Shown: positions 8,385 through 16,737 of the stretch, in pieces
Position numbering within the stretch: the first letter of the stretch is position 1
Layout: every line of letters starts with the position of its first letter
Assembly: GCF_028281565.1 (NCBI RefSeq)
Contig: NZ_JANQJQ010000043.1
Location: forward strand, 186,001 to 250,000
DNA length: 64,000 nucleotides
Direction of reading: 5' to 3'
Origin: Seonamhaeicola sp.
GTDB taxonomy: Bacteria; Bacteroidota; Bacteroidia; Flavobacteriales; Flavobacteriaceae
Notes under the pieces: generated by a model
Told to the model about the DNA's origin: nothing
What the model saw: the letters and a program-made list of their open reading frames with translations, nothing else
Databases searched by the model: none
Position numbers and translations under genes: made by a program

Positions 8385-11300
8385 ATGAAATTTAAAATAA
8401 AGATATTATATCTGTTTCTGTTAATAACATCTATTACGTTTGCACAACAAACGATAACAGGTGTGGTAACATCAGATGACAGCCAACCTTTGCCTGGAGT
8501 GACTATTCTTTTAAAGGGAACTTCACAAGGAACCTCAACTGACTTTGATGGAAAATATTCAATTGAAGCCCCCTCAACAGGAACCCTTGTTTTTAGTTAT
8601 GTAGGTTTTGTAACTAAAGAAGTTGCGGTTAACAATAAAACTGTTGTTAATATTAGTTTGCAAGAAGATGTGTCTCAGTTGGATGAGGTTGTTGTTGTAG
8701 GATATGGTACTCAAAAGAAAAGTGACATTACAGGAGCCGTTACCTCTGTGAATGTAAGTGAATTACAAGATGTTCCAATTGCTAGAGCAGATCAGGTATT
8801 GCAAGGTAGGGTAGCAGGAGTCCGAATTAACAATAACGACGCCTCTCCAGGAGGGAATGTTTCTATTCGTATTAGAGGGGTTAGCTCTATAAACGGAGGG
8901 AGTAATCCTTTAGTAATTATAGATGGTGTTCAAGGTGTGTCTTTAAGTGACGTGCACCCCAATGATATTAAATCAATGGAAGTTCTCAAAGATGCTTCTG
9001 CAACTGCAATTTATGGTTCTAGAGGGGCAAGTGGAGTTATTTTAATAACTACCAAAAAAGGAAGAATTCAAAAACCAACTATAACAATTAATTCCTTCAC
9101 AACAATACATCAAATAAGGAAGAAATTAGATTTTCTAAATGCCAATCAATATGCTCAGCAGGTTAACCAAAATAGATTGGAAAGAGGTTTACCATTAGTG
9201 TTCACAGATCAACAATTACAGGATTTTGCAGCTAATGGTGGTACAGACTGGCAGGACGAAATTTATAGAACAGGACTTTCACAGAATCATCGTTTAAATG
9301 TTAGTGGCGGTACGGAAAATGTTAATTACAGTGTTTCAGGAGACTATCTTGAAAATAAAGGAATTGTTATCAACTCCTTATTTAAGAAATTTTCCATGCG
9401 TTCCAATATCCAAGCAAAACTTAGCGAAAGGGTAAAAGTTAAGTTAAATACTTTTATGAACTTTTCTAAGGACAACCCTACTTTGCTAAATGCTCGCGAT
9501 GCAGAAGGTAGTCCTGTTTATGCGTCATTAGTATTTGGGCCAACCAGACCTATTTTTCTAGAAGATGGTACCTACTCGAGACCTGACGGTGCTTATGGGC
9601 CAGTAACGGAGTATAACCCAGTTGCTTTGGCTAATGAGCCAATAAGGGACAATTATACTAATAGTACTATAATTAACCCTAGTATAGAATATGAAATCTT
9701 TGATGGATTAAGTCTAAATATCATGGGGTCTTATCAATTGTTCGATAGAGAAAACGGGTTTTATATCAACGAAAAGATAATTAATGGAACCGAAGGAGAT
9801 AGACGTGCGTCTATATATAATAGTAAATGGGTTACTTATCAAAACACAAATAGGTTAACATATGCTAAAGAATTTAATGAAAAGCACAATTTACAGATAA
9901 CAGGTGTATTTGAACAGCAAACCCAAGAGTTCAATGAAAATTGGGCAGGAGCTAGGGGGTTTCTTACTAATGCGGTGACTTATAATAATTTAGGTCTTGG
10001 GGAGTTCCCGTCAAAACCTACTTCTTGGAGGGATAAATCCTCTTTGGAATCTTTCATGGGACGTATAAACTATGCCTTCGATGAAAAGTACTCCATAACA
10101 TTAACAGGACGTTCCGATGAAGCATCGGTTTTCTCAGAAAATAATAAACGTGCATTTTTTGCTTCAGCAGGTTTGGCGTGGACTATTTCGAATGAAAACT
10201 TCTTAAAAGATTCAAATGTTATTAATAATCTAAAATTAAGGGGAAGTTATGGAGAAGTCGGTAATGCGGCAATTAGTCCATATCAATCTTTAGCTAAATT
10301 AGATACCGGATTTGATTTTCCTTTTGGAGGAACAAATTTAAATACCGGGATTGCATTATCTACACAGGCTCCTAACCCAGATTTGAAGTGGGAAACTACA
10401 GAAAGTTATAATATCGGGCTTGATTTATCCATGTTTAACGGTGGTTTGAACTTAACAGCTGAATATTACAATAAAACTACTTCAGATTTATTATTAGAGC
10501 GTGCATTGCCTCAGGCATCTGCTTTTCAGACACAATTGGTAAATGCTGGTAAAGTTGAAAATAAGGGAGTGGAACTTGCCTTGTCCTTAACTCCGGTTAG
10601 AAACGATAATTTTAAGTGGGATTCAGATATTATCTTTACTAAAAACACCAATAAAGTTCTAGCTCTTAATGATGGAGAAACAGAATTGCGTTTGGGTGGA
10701 GCCGGATTACCTGGGCATTCAGATGCTGTATGGTTAGAAGTTGGACAGCCCATTGGTTTAATAAGAGGTTTAGAATTTGATGGCATTTGGGGTACAGATG
10801 AGGATGTTCTGGCAGCAGCTTATGGTGTGACACCAGGATCTGAAAGATATGTCGATCAAAATAATGACGGTTTGTACAGTATTGCTGATGCTGTTAATAT
10901 TGGAAATGCGCTTCCTGATTTTACATATAGTTGGAATAATACATTTACGTATAAAGGGCTTTCCTTAAATGTTTTTATTGTGGGGTCTGAAGGTAATGAT
11001 ATATATAATTTGGGACGCTCTTTAATAGAAGGTGGAGATGGTCTGAGTATTGCAAATCTAAATGTATGGACTCCAGATAACCAAAACACAAACATTCCTG
11101 CTCATAATGCTGAAGGCGGTTTTAGGAACTCAAGCCGTTGGATAGAGGATGGTTCATACTTAAGAATTCAGAACATTACTTTAGGGTACACCATTCCTGA
11201 AAAATTATCAGAAAAGCTTGGTATTGATTCTTGCAGAATTTATACTACTGGAACTAACTTGTTTACGTTTACAGACTATTCTGGGTTTGACCCTGAGTCA

Positions 11301-11417
11301 AATAATTCTGGAAGTATTGCCAATAGTCGTAATGCTGTAGATTCCTTTGCTGGAATTGACTTGGCATCTTATCCATCGCAAAAACAATATACTTTAGGAG
11401 TAGATATTAAATTTTAA
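8385..11417 (+). CDS. SusC-family TonB-dependent outer-membrane transporter (locus A)
   Basis: This 1010-residue protein has a signal peptide (cleavage near TFA-QQ), then a carboxypeptidase-regulatory-like domain at about 22-105. The TonB-box region follows (DEVVVVGYGTQKKSDITGAV). A plug domain contains IRIRGVSS, IDGVQG and the SusC signature MEVLKDASATAIYGSRGA. A long beta-barrel ends in the aromatic terminus GVDIKF. It should form the barrel of a SusCD complex with the lipoprotein 10 bases downstream, importing oligomers across the outer membrane with TonB energy. There is no N-terminal STN domain, which agrees with HTCS rather than sigma/anti-sigma control. The substrate cannot be read from the sequence. 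Confidence 0.95.
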   Translation: MKFKIKILYLFLLITSITFAQQTITGVVTSDDSQPLPGVTILLKGTSQGTSTDFDGKYSIEAPSTGTLVFSYVGFVTKEVAVNNKTVVNISLQEDVSQLDEVVVVGYGTQKKSDITGAVTSVNVSELQDVPIARADQVLQGRVAGVRINNNDASPGGNVSIRIRGVSSINGGSNPLVIIDGVQGVSLSDVHPNDIKSMEVLKDASATAIYGSRGASGVILITTKKGRIQKPTITINSFTTIHQIRKKLDFLNANQYAQQVNQNRLERGLPLVFTDQQLQDFAANGGTDWQDEIYRTGLSQNHRLNVSGGTENVNYSVSGDYLENKGIVINSLFKKFSMRSNIQAKLSERVKVKLNTFMNFSKDNPTLLNARDAEGSPVYASLVFGPTRPIFLEDGTYSRPDGAYGPVTEYNPVALANEPIRDNYTNSTIINPSIEYEIFDGLSLNIMGSYQLFDRENGFYINEKIINGTEGDRRASIYNSKWVTYQNTNRLTYAKEFNEKHNLQITGVFEQQTQEFNENWAGARGFLTNAVTYNNLGLGEFPSKPTSWRDKSSLESFMGRINYAFDEKYSITLTGRSDEASVFSENNKRAFFASAGLAWTISNENFLKDSNVINNLKLRGSYGEVGNAAISPYQSLAKLDTGFDFPFGGTNLNTGIALSTQAPNPDLKWETTESYNIGLDLSMFNGGLNLTAEYYNKTTSDLLLERALPQASAFQTQLVNAGKVENKGVELALSLTPVRNDNFKWDSDIIFTKNTNKVLALNDGETELRLGGAGLPGHSDAVWLEVGQPIGLIRGLEFDGIWGTDEDVLAAAYGVTPGSERYVDQNNDGLYSIADAVNIGNALPDFTYSWNNTFTYKGLSLNVFIVGSEGNDIYNLGRSLIEGGDGLSIANLNVWTPDNQNTNIPAHNAEGGFRNSSRWIEDGSYLRIQNITLGYTIPEKLSEKLGIDSCRIYTTGTNLFTFTDYSGFDPESNNSGSIANSRNAVDSFAGIDLASYPSQKQYTLGVDIKF

Positions 11418-11427
11418 AATTATTACT

Positions 11428-12867
11428 ATGAAAAACATAAAATATAATACCATATTTTTATTTATAGCCTTGTTTGTATTCGGCAGTTGCGCGGATATCG
11501 AACTGGAAGAAACACCTCCATCCTTGCTAAGTCCAGAATCCTTTTTTACAACAGAGAGCGAATTTCAGGCGGCTCTGGCAGGTACCTTTTTACCTCTTTA
11601 TTCTGGTTGGGAAGGCTTTGATTATGCGTACCCCCTAATTATGACTTCTGGAGCTGAAGATGTTATGTCTAATGCCGGAATATATAGAAACCTTAATCAA
11701 TTAAGTGCTAACGATAGCGATCAATCAATCATTGCTGTTTGGAAAAGAATGTATCAAACTATTGGTAATGCCAACGTGATTATTGGTAATTTAGAAAATG
11801 CTCAGGGAATTGCTGAAGACAAACTAAATGCTATTGAAGGGCAGGCTAAGTTTATTAGGGCCTTTTGTTACTTTTATTTGGTACGTTGGTTTGGTGAGGT
11901 TCAGTTAACCACTTTTGAAAACCAAGGTGATATTGAAAATGTTAAGCAATCTTCCGTAGCAGATATTTATGCCTCTATCGTGGATAACCTGAAGGATGCT
12001 GAGGCAAAACTTCCAATAAGTTTTCCTGAAAGAGGACGTCCTACACAAGGAGCTGCGAAAGCCTTATTAGCGAAAGTTTATTTGACAATGGCTGGTTGGC
12101 CTTTAGAGGATACGTCTAACTATGCTTTAGCGAGGGATAAGGCCAAAGAGGTTATAGATGCTGGAACATACGATTTAGAGACAAATTTTGCTGACTTATG
12201 GGTTCAAGCTAATAGGTTAACAAATACTGAATTTATATTTGGCTTTTATGGTTCCATAGAAAATGATGGCGCTGTTTCAAGTCACATGCATACAGCCTCC
12301 AGACACTGGGGTAATGGGGAAAACGGATGGGGAGACTTCCATAGCGAAACTCGTTTTTTTAATGTATTTCCAGAGGGCCCAAGAAAAGATGCATCGTTTA
12401 CATCGGTTTTCGCGGATGGAATGACCTTTGAAGAGGCCGGAGTTGAGCCATATATAGCTAAATATAGAGATGCCGGCCAAACGGTAAGTGGAGGTCTGGC
12501 AGGTGAAGGATTTAATGTACTGTTGCGCTATGCAGATGTTTTACTTATATATGCTGAAGCAGCTAATATGGACGAAGGAAGCCCTTCAACAGAAGCCTAT
12601 AATGCAATTAATGCTGTAAGGCAAAGAGCAGGTTTAGCAGATTTGACCTCAGGATTATCGCAATTAGAATTTGATGAAGCCGTAATTGCAGAACGTAATT
12701 GGGAGCTTGCTTTTGAGATGAATCGTTGGTTTGATTTGGTAAGAAAGAAAATGGTTGTTGAAGTTAATCAAGGTGTTCATACAGGAGTAACAGAAAACAA
12801 TAGATTATTACCTAAACCTGGAGCTCAATTGATACCTAGTATCTTGGAGCAAAATACGGGATATTAA
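11428..12867 (+). CDS. SusD/RagB-family surface lipoprotein (locus A)
   Basis: This 479-residue SusD-like protein has a lipobox cysteine at Cys21 (FGSCADIE). The N-terminal TPR-like scaffold includes IRAFCYFYLVRWFGEV, and the RagB/SusD C-terminal region includes LLRYADVLLIYAEA and ERNWELAFEMNRWFDLVR. It acts as the ligand-capturing lid of the SusC barrel encoded immediately upstream. It is the last gene of the locus A operon: a terminator hairpin lies at 12909. No glycoside hydrolase, lyase, sulfatase or peptidase accompanies it, so the ligand is unknown. Confidence 0.95.
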   Translation: MKNIKYNTIFLFIALFVFGSCADIELEETPPSLLSPESFFTTESEFQAALAGTFLPLYSGWEGFDYAYPLIMTSGAEDVMSNAGIYRNLNQLSANDSDQSIIAVWKRMYQTIGNANVIIGNLENAQGIAEDKLNAIEGQAKFIRAFCYFYLVRWFGEVQLTTFENQGDIENVKQSSVADIYASIVDNLKDAEAKLPISFPERGRPTQGAAKALLAKVYLTMAGWPLEDTSNYALARDKAKEVIDAGTYDLETNFADLWVQANRLTNTEFIFGFYGSIENDGAVSSHMHTASRHWGNGENGWGDFHSETRFFNVFPEGPRKDASFTSVFADGMTFEEAGVEPYIAKYRDAGQTVSGGLAGEGFNVLLRYADVLLIYAEAANMDEGSPSTEAYNAINAVRQRAGLADLTSGLSQLEFDEAVIAERNWELAFEMNRWFDLVRKKMVVEVNQGVHTGVTENNRLLPKPGAQLIPSILEQNTGY

Positions 12868-12908
12868 AATAAAGTGAATCTTGGTTTTTAATTTTAAGTT
12901 AAAAATGG

Positions 12909-12943
12909 AAAAGGTTGCCAGTCTAATTGGTAACCTTTTTTTA
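12909..12943 (+). terminator. intrinsic terminator after locus A susD
   Basis: A 12-bp stem pairs AAAAGGTTGCCA (12909-12920) with TGGTAACCTTTT (12928-12939), with one G-T wobble and a 7-base loop, followed by a T run. It lies about 40 bases past the susD stop codon. Confidence 0.85.
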
Positions 12944-13036
12944 TCAATTAAGAATTAAAAGTTAATGCCCTATTTCTGCCATGTAGCACAATGCAGTTTT
13001 AAATCGAAAATTAAAAAAATATAATACTATCCAATC

Positions 13037-13545
13037 ATGAGCAATTACCACATAAAACATTTAGAGGAATATTATCAGGTTTACAGAAAATCGGTCCGGG
13101 ACCCAGAGCATTTTTGGGAAGAGATCGCCGAGGAGCATTTTATGTGGAGCAGGAAGTGGGATAAGGTATTGAGTTGGGATTTTTCAAAACCTGAAGTGAA
13201 ATGGTTTGAAGGGGCTGAGTTAAACATTACCGAAAACTGTATAGACAGGCATTTGGCAACCAGAGGGGATAATACGGCCATTTTATTTGAGCCTAACGAT
13301 CCCAATGAGGAAGCCGAAACAATAACCTTAGAAAAAAGATCAATCAGATCATTACGGAGCATATAGGGCCCATAGCCAAACTGGATAAGATCCAATTCAC
13401 CAGTGGGTTGCCCAAGACACGATCCGGGAAGATCATGAGGCGCATCTTAAGAAAGATAGCCCATAAGAACACCAGTAATTTAGGAGATACCAGTACACTA
13501 TTGAATCCCGAAGTTGTTCAAAGTATTATGAAAGGGGTGAAATAG
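13037..13545 (+). pseudogene. acs: acetyl-CoA synthetase remnant with the middle deleted
   Basis: The 5' part (13037 to about 13330, 98 codons) encodes a typical Acs N-terminus: [36 protein letters not shown]. The frame then stops at 13364-13366. The Acs C-terminus resumes in another frame from about 13335 to the stop at 13543: [20 protein letters not shown], then [16 protein letters not shown] with the conserved acetylatable-lysine motif, then [14 protein letters not shown]. Intact Acs is about 630-650 residues, so roughly 460-480 codons are missing, including the adenylate-forming core. The junction lies near 13326-13340. The product cannot make acetyl-CoA; the cell presumably has another copy or route. 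It lies between two transport loci. Confidence 0.9.
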
Positions 13546-13799
13546 CACTAAAAGTTAGATGACTTCCGATACATATTACTACAATTTACAATAGCTAACT
13601 TTTAGAAATGGCAACGATAACAAAAGGCATCATAAATTGATACAAATTTGAATTTGATTTACTGAACTTAGATTACGGGAATTCAGGATAATACTGACAT
13701 TGAATAAACCCAAAATAGGATAATCTTAGCTATATTGATAGATTTGTATAGCTGAATGCTCTTTTGTTAATTAATTTTAAGGGGTAATGCATCTGTTTT

Positions 13800-16562
13800 A
13801 TGTTCCACAATAGATTATATATTTTCTTGTTTTTGATTTTACCGTGTCTAAGTTATGGGCAGGTCTTTTATCCAGAAATAGATAATTATGGTATAACGGA
13901 GTATCAGGCTGATAACCAAAATTGGGGTATCGATGTAAGTAACGATGGTGTAGTTTATGTTGCAAACAACAAAGGTTTGTTGGTATATAACGGTCAGTCG
14001 TGGGAATTATATCAGCTTCCTAATAAAACTGTTGTAAGATCGGTTTTTGTTTATGGAAACAAAATCTTTACTGGGTCTTATGAAGAATTTGGTTATTGGC
14101 AAAAAGATGCTTTAGGTACTTATAATTATACGTCCTTGTTGCACTTGTTTGATAAAGAACATGAGTTTAAAAGTGCGGAATTTTGGAAAATAACCAATTA
14201 TAAAGAAGATATATTATTTAGATCCTTTGAGGGCTTTTATGTCTATTCAGGAAACAAGATAGATTATATTGAAAACAGTGGTTTTGTATATGATATAGCC
14301 ACTCATGAAGATAAGATACTTTTGGCCAATAAAATTATGGGGCTTCAGGAGTTGAGAAATGAAAAACTACTTGCTTACAGTCCAACCGGTCAAGATGAAG
14401 GCCTTAGAGGAACTGGCAATATTGCAGCTTTTGAAGGGTTGCTGTTCTTTTACGATTCTAATAATGGTGCTTTTTTGTACAATTTAGAAAAACGTATTCC
14501 ATTAACAGAAAAAATTAATGCTCAATTAAAAGAATTTGTAATCAATAAAATTGAATTTATAAATAGGGATACTATAGCGTTTGGTACCATAAAAAATGGA
14601 ATACTTATTTATAATATAAATTCTGGGAATATTGAATATCTCAATAAAGAATCTGGGCTTCAAAATAATACTGTGTTAGGGTTAAAGTACCTAAATGGGA
14701 ATTTGTGGGTTGCCCTGGACAATGGTATTAGTAAAATTGATTTAAAAACACCTTTTTTATATTATTCGGATGATTCAGGTACATTAGGTACTGTGCACGA
14801 TATCGTTTATTTCAATTCTCAATATTATTTAGCCAGTAATACTGGGGTATATACTTTTTCTGAAAATGATGAAATACAATTTATAAGGAATTCTGAAGGT
14901 GTTGCATGGGATTTAGAGGTTGTTGGAGATGATTTAATTGTAGGCCATAATAAAGGTACTTTTCTGGTGAGAGAGGATCAAGCGATACCGATTAATTTTG
15001 AATCCGGAGGTGTCTATAGTAATACAGAATTGCCTAATCAAAAGAATAGTTTTTTGCAAGGGACTTATTTAGGGGTTAACCTACTTGTTAAAAAAGGGGA
15101 TAATTGGTATTCTCAATTAGTAAAAAATATTTCTTTTCCGGTGAATAATGTGGTTTTTGAATCAAATGACATCATTTGGATTAGTCACCCAAATAAAGGC
15201 GTCTACAGGGTTAAATTGGACAAAGCGTATTCAAAGGCGTTAAGCATGACCGATTTTGACGATTATAAAGGATTCAGCAGGTTTAAATCTACAATCACGT
15301 CATTAGATGGAGCTAAGAACATTTTGTTCAATAATTCAGGAGAATGGTTCACTTACTATAAAGAGGAAGATAGTTTAGGACCTTACAAAAGGTTTCAAGA
15401 ATTTAATAATAAAAGAATTATCGGTCAGAACGAATATGAGAATTGGTTTTTGGATGATAAGGTTTTAAGTTATCTGGATAAAGATTTTAAGGAAGTATTT
15501 ATAGTAAACATTCCTGAGGTAAAAAGACGTTTGGTCTCTGGATTTGAAAAAGTCATAGTTAAAAATGACTCCATTAGAATAATGAATCTTAATGATGGTC
15601 TGGCAGTGTTTAATGTTAATGTGCTAAAGAATAGGGTGCAGAAAAGCTATGATATCCCGCCTGTTATTGCCAAGATATATTCCCTTGAGAATCATTTTCC
15701 CATTAATGATTCCATATTGAAAATTCCCTATAAGGATGGGAGGCGACTTACTTTAGAGGTTTCCAGTCCTAATTTGTACGGTAATAGGCATGCCTACAGA
15801 CTTTCAGGTAAATATAACCAACAAGGAGTTATAGAAGGAGGAGATTTAATACTCCAGAATTTGTCTTATGGAGAGTATTCGCTTAGTTTGAAAAATGACA
15901 GATTTGATAGAAATTATATAAAAACAACCGAATTAAAGCTGATTATACTACCGCCTTGGTATTTATCTGGCTCGATGAAGTCAATCTACATGTTATTTTT
16001 TCTGGCTATAATTTATGTAATCTATAAATTGAATAAGATTAAAGTCCAAAAGGAGCATATGAAGCTCAAGCAAGAGTATGCAGAGGATGTTAAAGCCAAG
16101 ATAAGGAAATTGGAAAAGGAGAATTATGAGAAGGAAATTAGAACAAAAAAGAGAGAGTTATTAAACTCTACATCTACGATTATACAAAAGAATGAAGCCT
16201 TGATGGTTTTGACAAATGAATTAAAAAGGCTTAAGGAAGTTTCGCCTAATAAAGCCAGGACAAATAAAGTGCTTGATTTAACAAATAGCTTTTTTAATAA
16301 TAAAGATGATTGGAGGTTATTTGAAATAAATTTCAACGCCCTTAATGACAATTTTTTAAAACGGTTAGCAAAGGATTATCCCAAGTTGACCACCAAGGAT
16401 TTGAGGCTCTGCGCTTACATAAAAACCGGTTTAACCACAAAACAGATTGCCCCTTTAATGGGTATTACTCTAAAAGGTACGGAGATTCAGAGGTACAGAT
16501 TAAGAAAAAAAATGGATATAGAATCGGGAAAAAGTTTGTCAGAATTTCTTGTCTCTTACTAA
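13800..16562 (+). CDS. membrane sensor with beta-propeller and LuxR-type HTH (locus B regulator)
   Basis: This 920-residue protein has a signal peptide (ending near LSYGQ), a propeller-like periplasmic sensor with repeated LWVALDNGISKI-type strands, and a Y_Y_Y-like domain near residues 660-715. A membrane helix follows (about 727-744), then a long basic coiled coil (about 745-830). The C-terminal LuxR-like helix-turn-helix lies at about 861-906 (LTTKDLRLCAYIKTGLTTKQIAPLMG). There is no histidine kinase, receiver or AraC domain, so it differs from the HTCS proteins and would have to regulate DNA from the membrane or by dimer rearrangement. The susC of locus B starts 175 bases downstream in the same direction. 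It is most likely the activator of locus B. Confidence 0.85.
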   Translation: MFHNRLYIFLFLILPCLSYGQVFYPEIDNYGITEYQADNQNWGIDVSNDGVVYVANNKGLLVYNGQSWELYQLPNKTVVRSVFVYGNKIFTGSYEEFGYWQKDALGTYNYTSLLHLFDKEHEFKSAEFWKITNYKEDILFRSFEGFYVYSGNKIDYIENSGFVYDIATHEDKILLANKIMGLQELRNEKLLAYSPTGQDEGLRGTGNIAAFEGLLFFYDSNNGAFLYNLEKRIPLTEKINAQLKEFVINKIEFINRDTIAFGTIKNGILIYNINSGNIEYLNKESGLQNNTVLGLKYLNGNLWVALDNGISKIDLKTPFLYYSDDSGTLGTVHDIVYFNSQYYLASNTGVYTFSENDEIQFIRNSEGVAWDLEVVGDDLIVGHNKGTFLVREDQAIPINFESGGVYSNTELPNQKNSFLQGTYLGVNLLVKKGDNWYSQLVKNISFPVNNVVFESNDIIWISHPNKGVYRVKLDKAYSKALSMTDFDDYKGFSRFKSTITSLDGAKNILFNNSGEWFTYYKEEDSLGPYKRFQEFNNKRIIGQNEYENWFLDDKVLSYLDKDFKEVFIVNIPEVKRRLVSGFEKVIVKNDSIRIMNLNDGLAVFNVNVLKNRVQKSYDIPPVIAKIYSLENHFPINDSILKIPYKDGRRLTLEVSSPNLYGNRHAYRLSGKYNQQGVIEGGDLILQNLSYGEYSLSLKNDRFDRNYIKTTELKLIILPPWYLSGSMKSIYMLFFLAIIYVIYKLNKIKVQKEHMKLKQEYAEDVKAKIRKLEKENYEKEIRTKKRELLNSTSTIIQKNEALMVLTNELKRLKEVSPNKARTNKVLDLTNSFFNNKDDWRLFEINFNALNDNFLKRLAKDYPKLTTKDLRLCAYIKTGLTTKQIAPLMGITLKGTEIQRYRLRKKMDIESGKSLSEFLVSY

Positions 16563-16662
16563 AAACCTGCATTTAGATACTACTTCATACACACTACAAA
16601 GTGTTAAATTATTAAAAATAAAAATCATTTAAATATCTGTTTTACAGTAATTTAAAGTTCAT

Positions 16663-16692
16663 TTTGTATTTTTAAGATATCACTACATATCT
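16663..16692 (+). promoter_or_regulatory. possible promoter with overlapping inverted repeat before locus B susC
   Basis: TTTG at 16663-16666 is followed after 17 bases by TACATATC, a partial match to TAnnTTTG. A perfect inverted repeat, AGATAT (16675-16680) and ATATCT (16687-16692) separated by 6 bases, overlaps the downstream element. The site is about 45 bases before the susC ATG. The match is weak and the region is AT-rich. Confidence 0.3.
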
Positions 16693-16737
16693 AATTGAAT
16701 TAATTTTATCGAACCATTAATTCTAAACTAATTAAAT

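Noticed and set aside
16592-16687. CACTACA repeated upstream of locus B susC as an operator pair
   Set aside because: A 7-mer 89 bases apart in AT-rich DNA is not distinguishable from chance.
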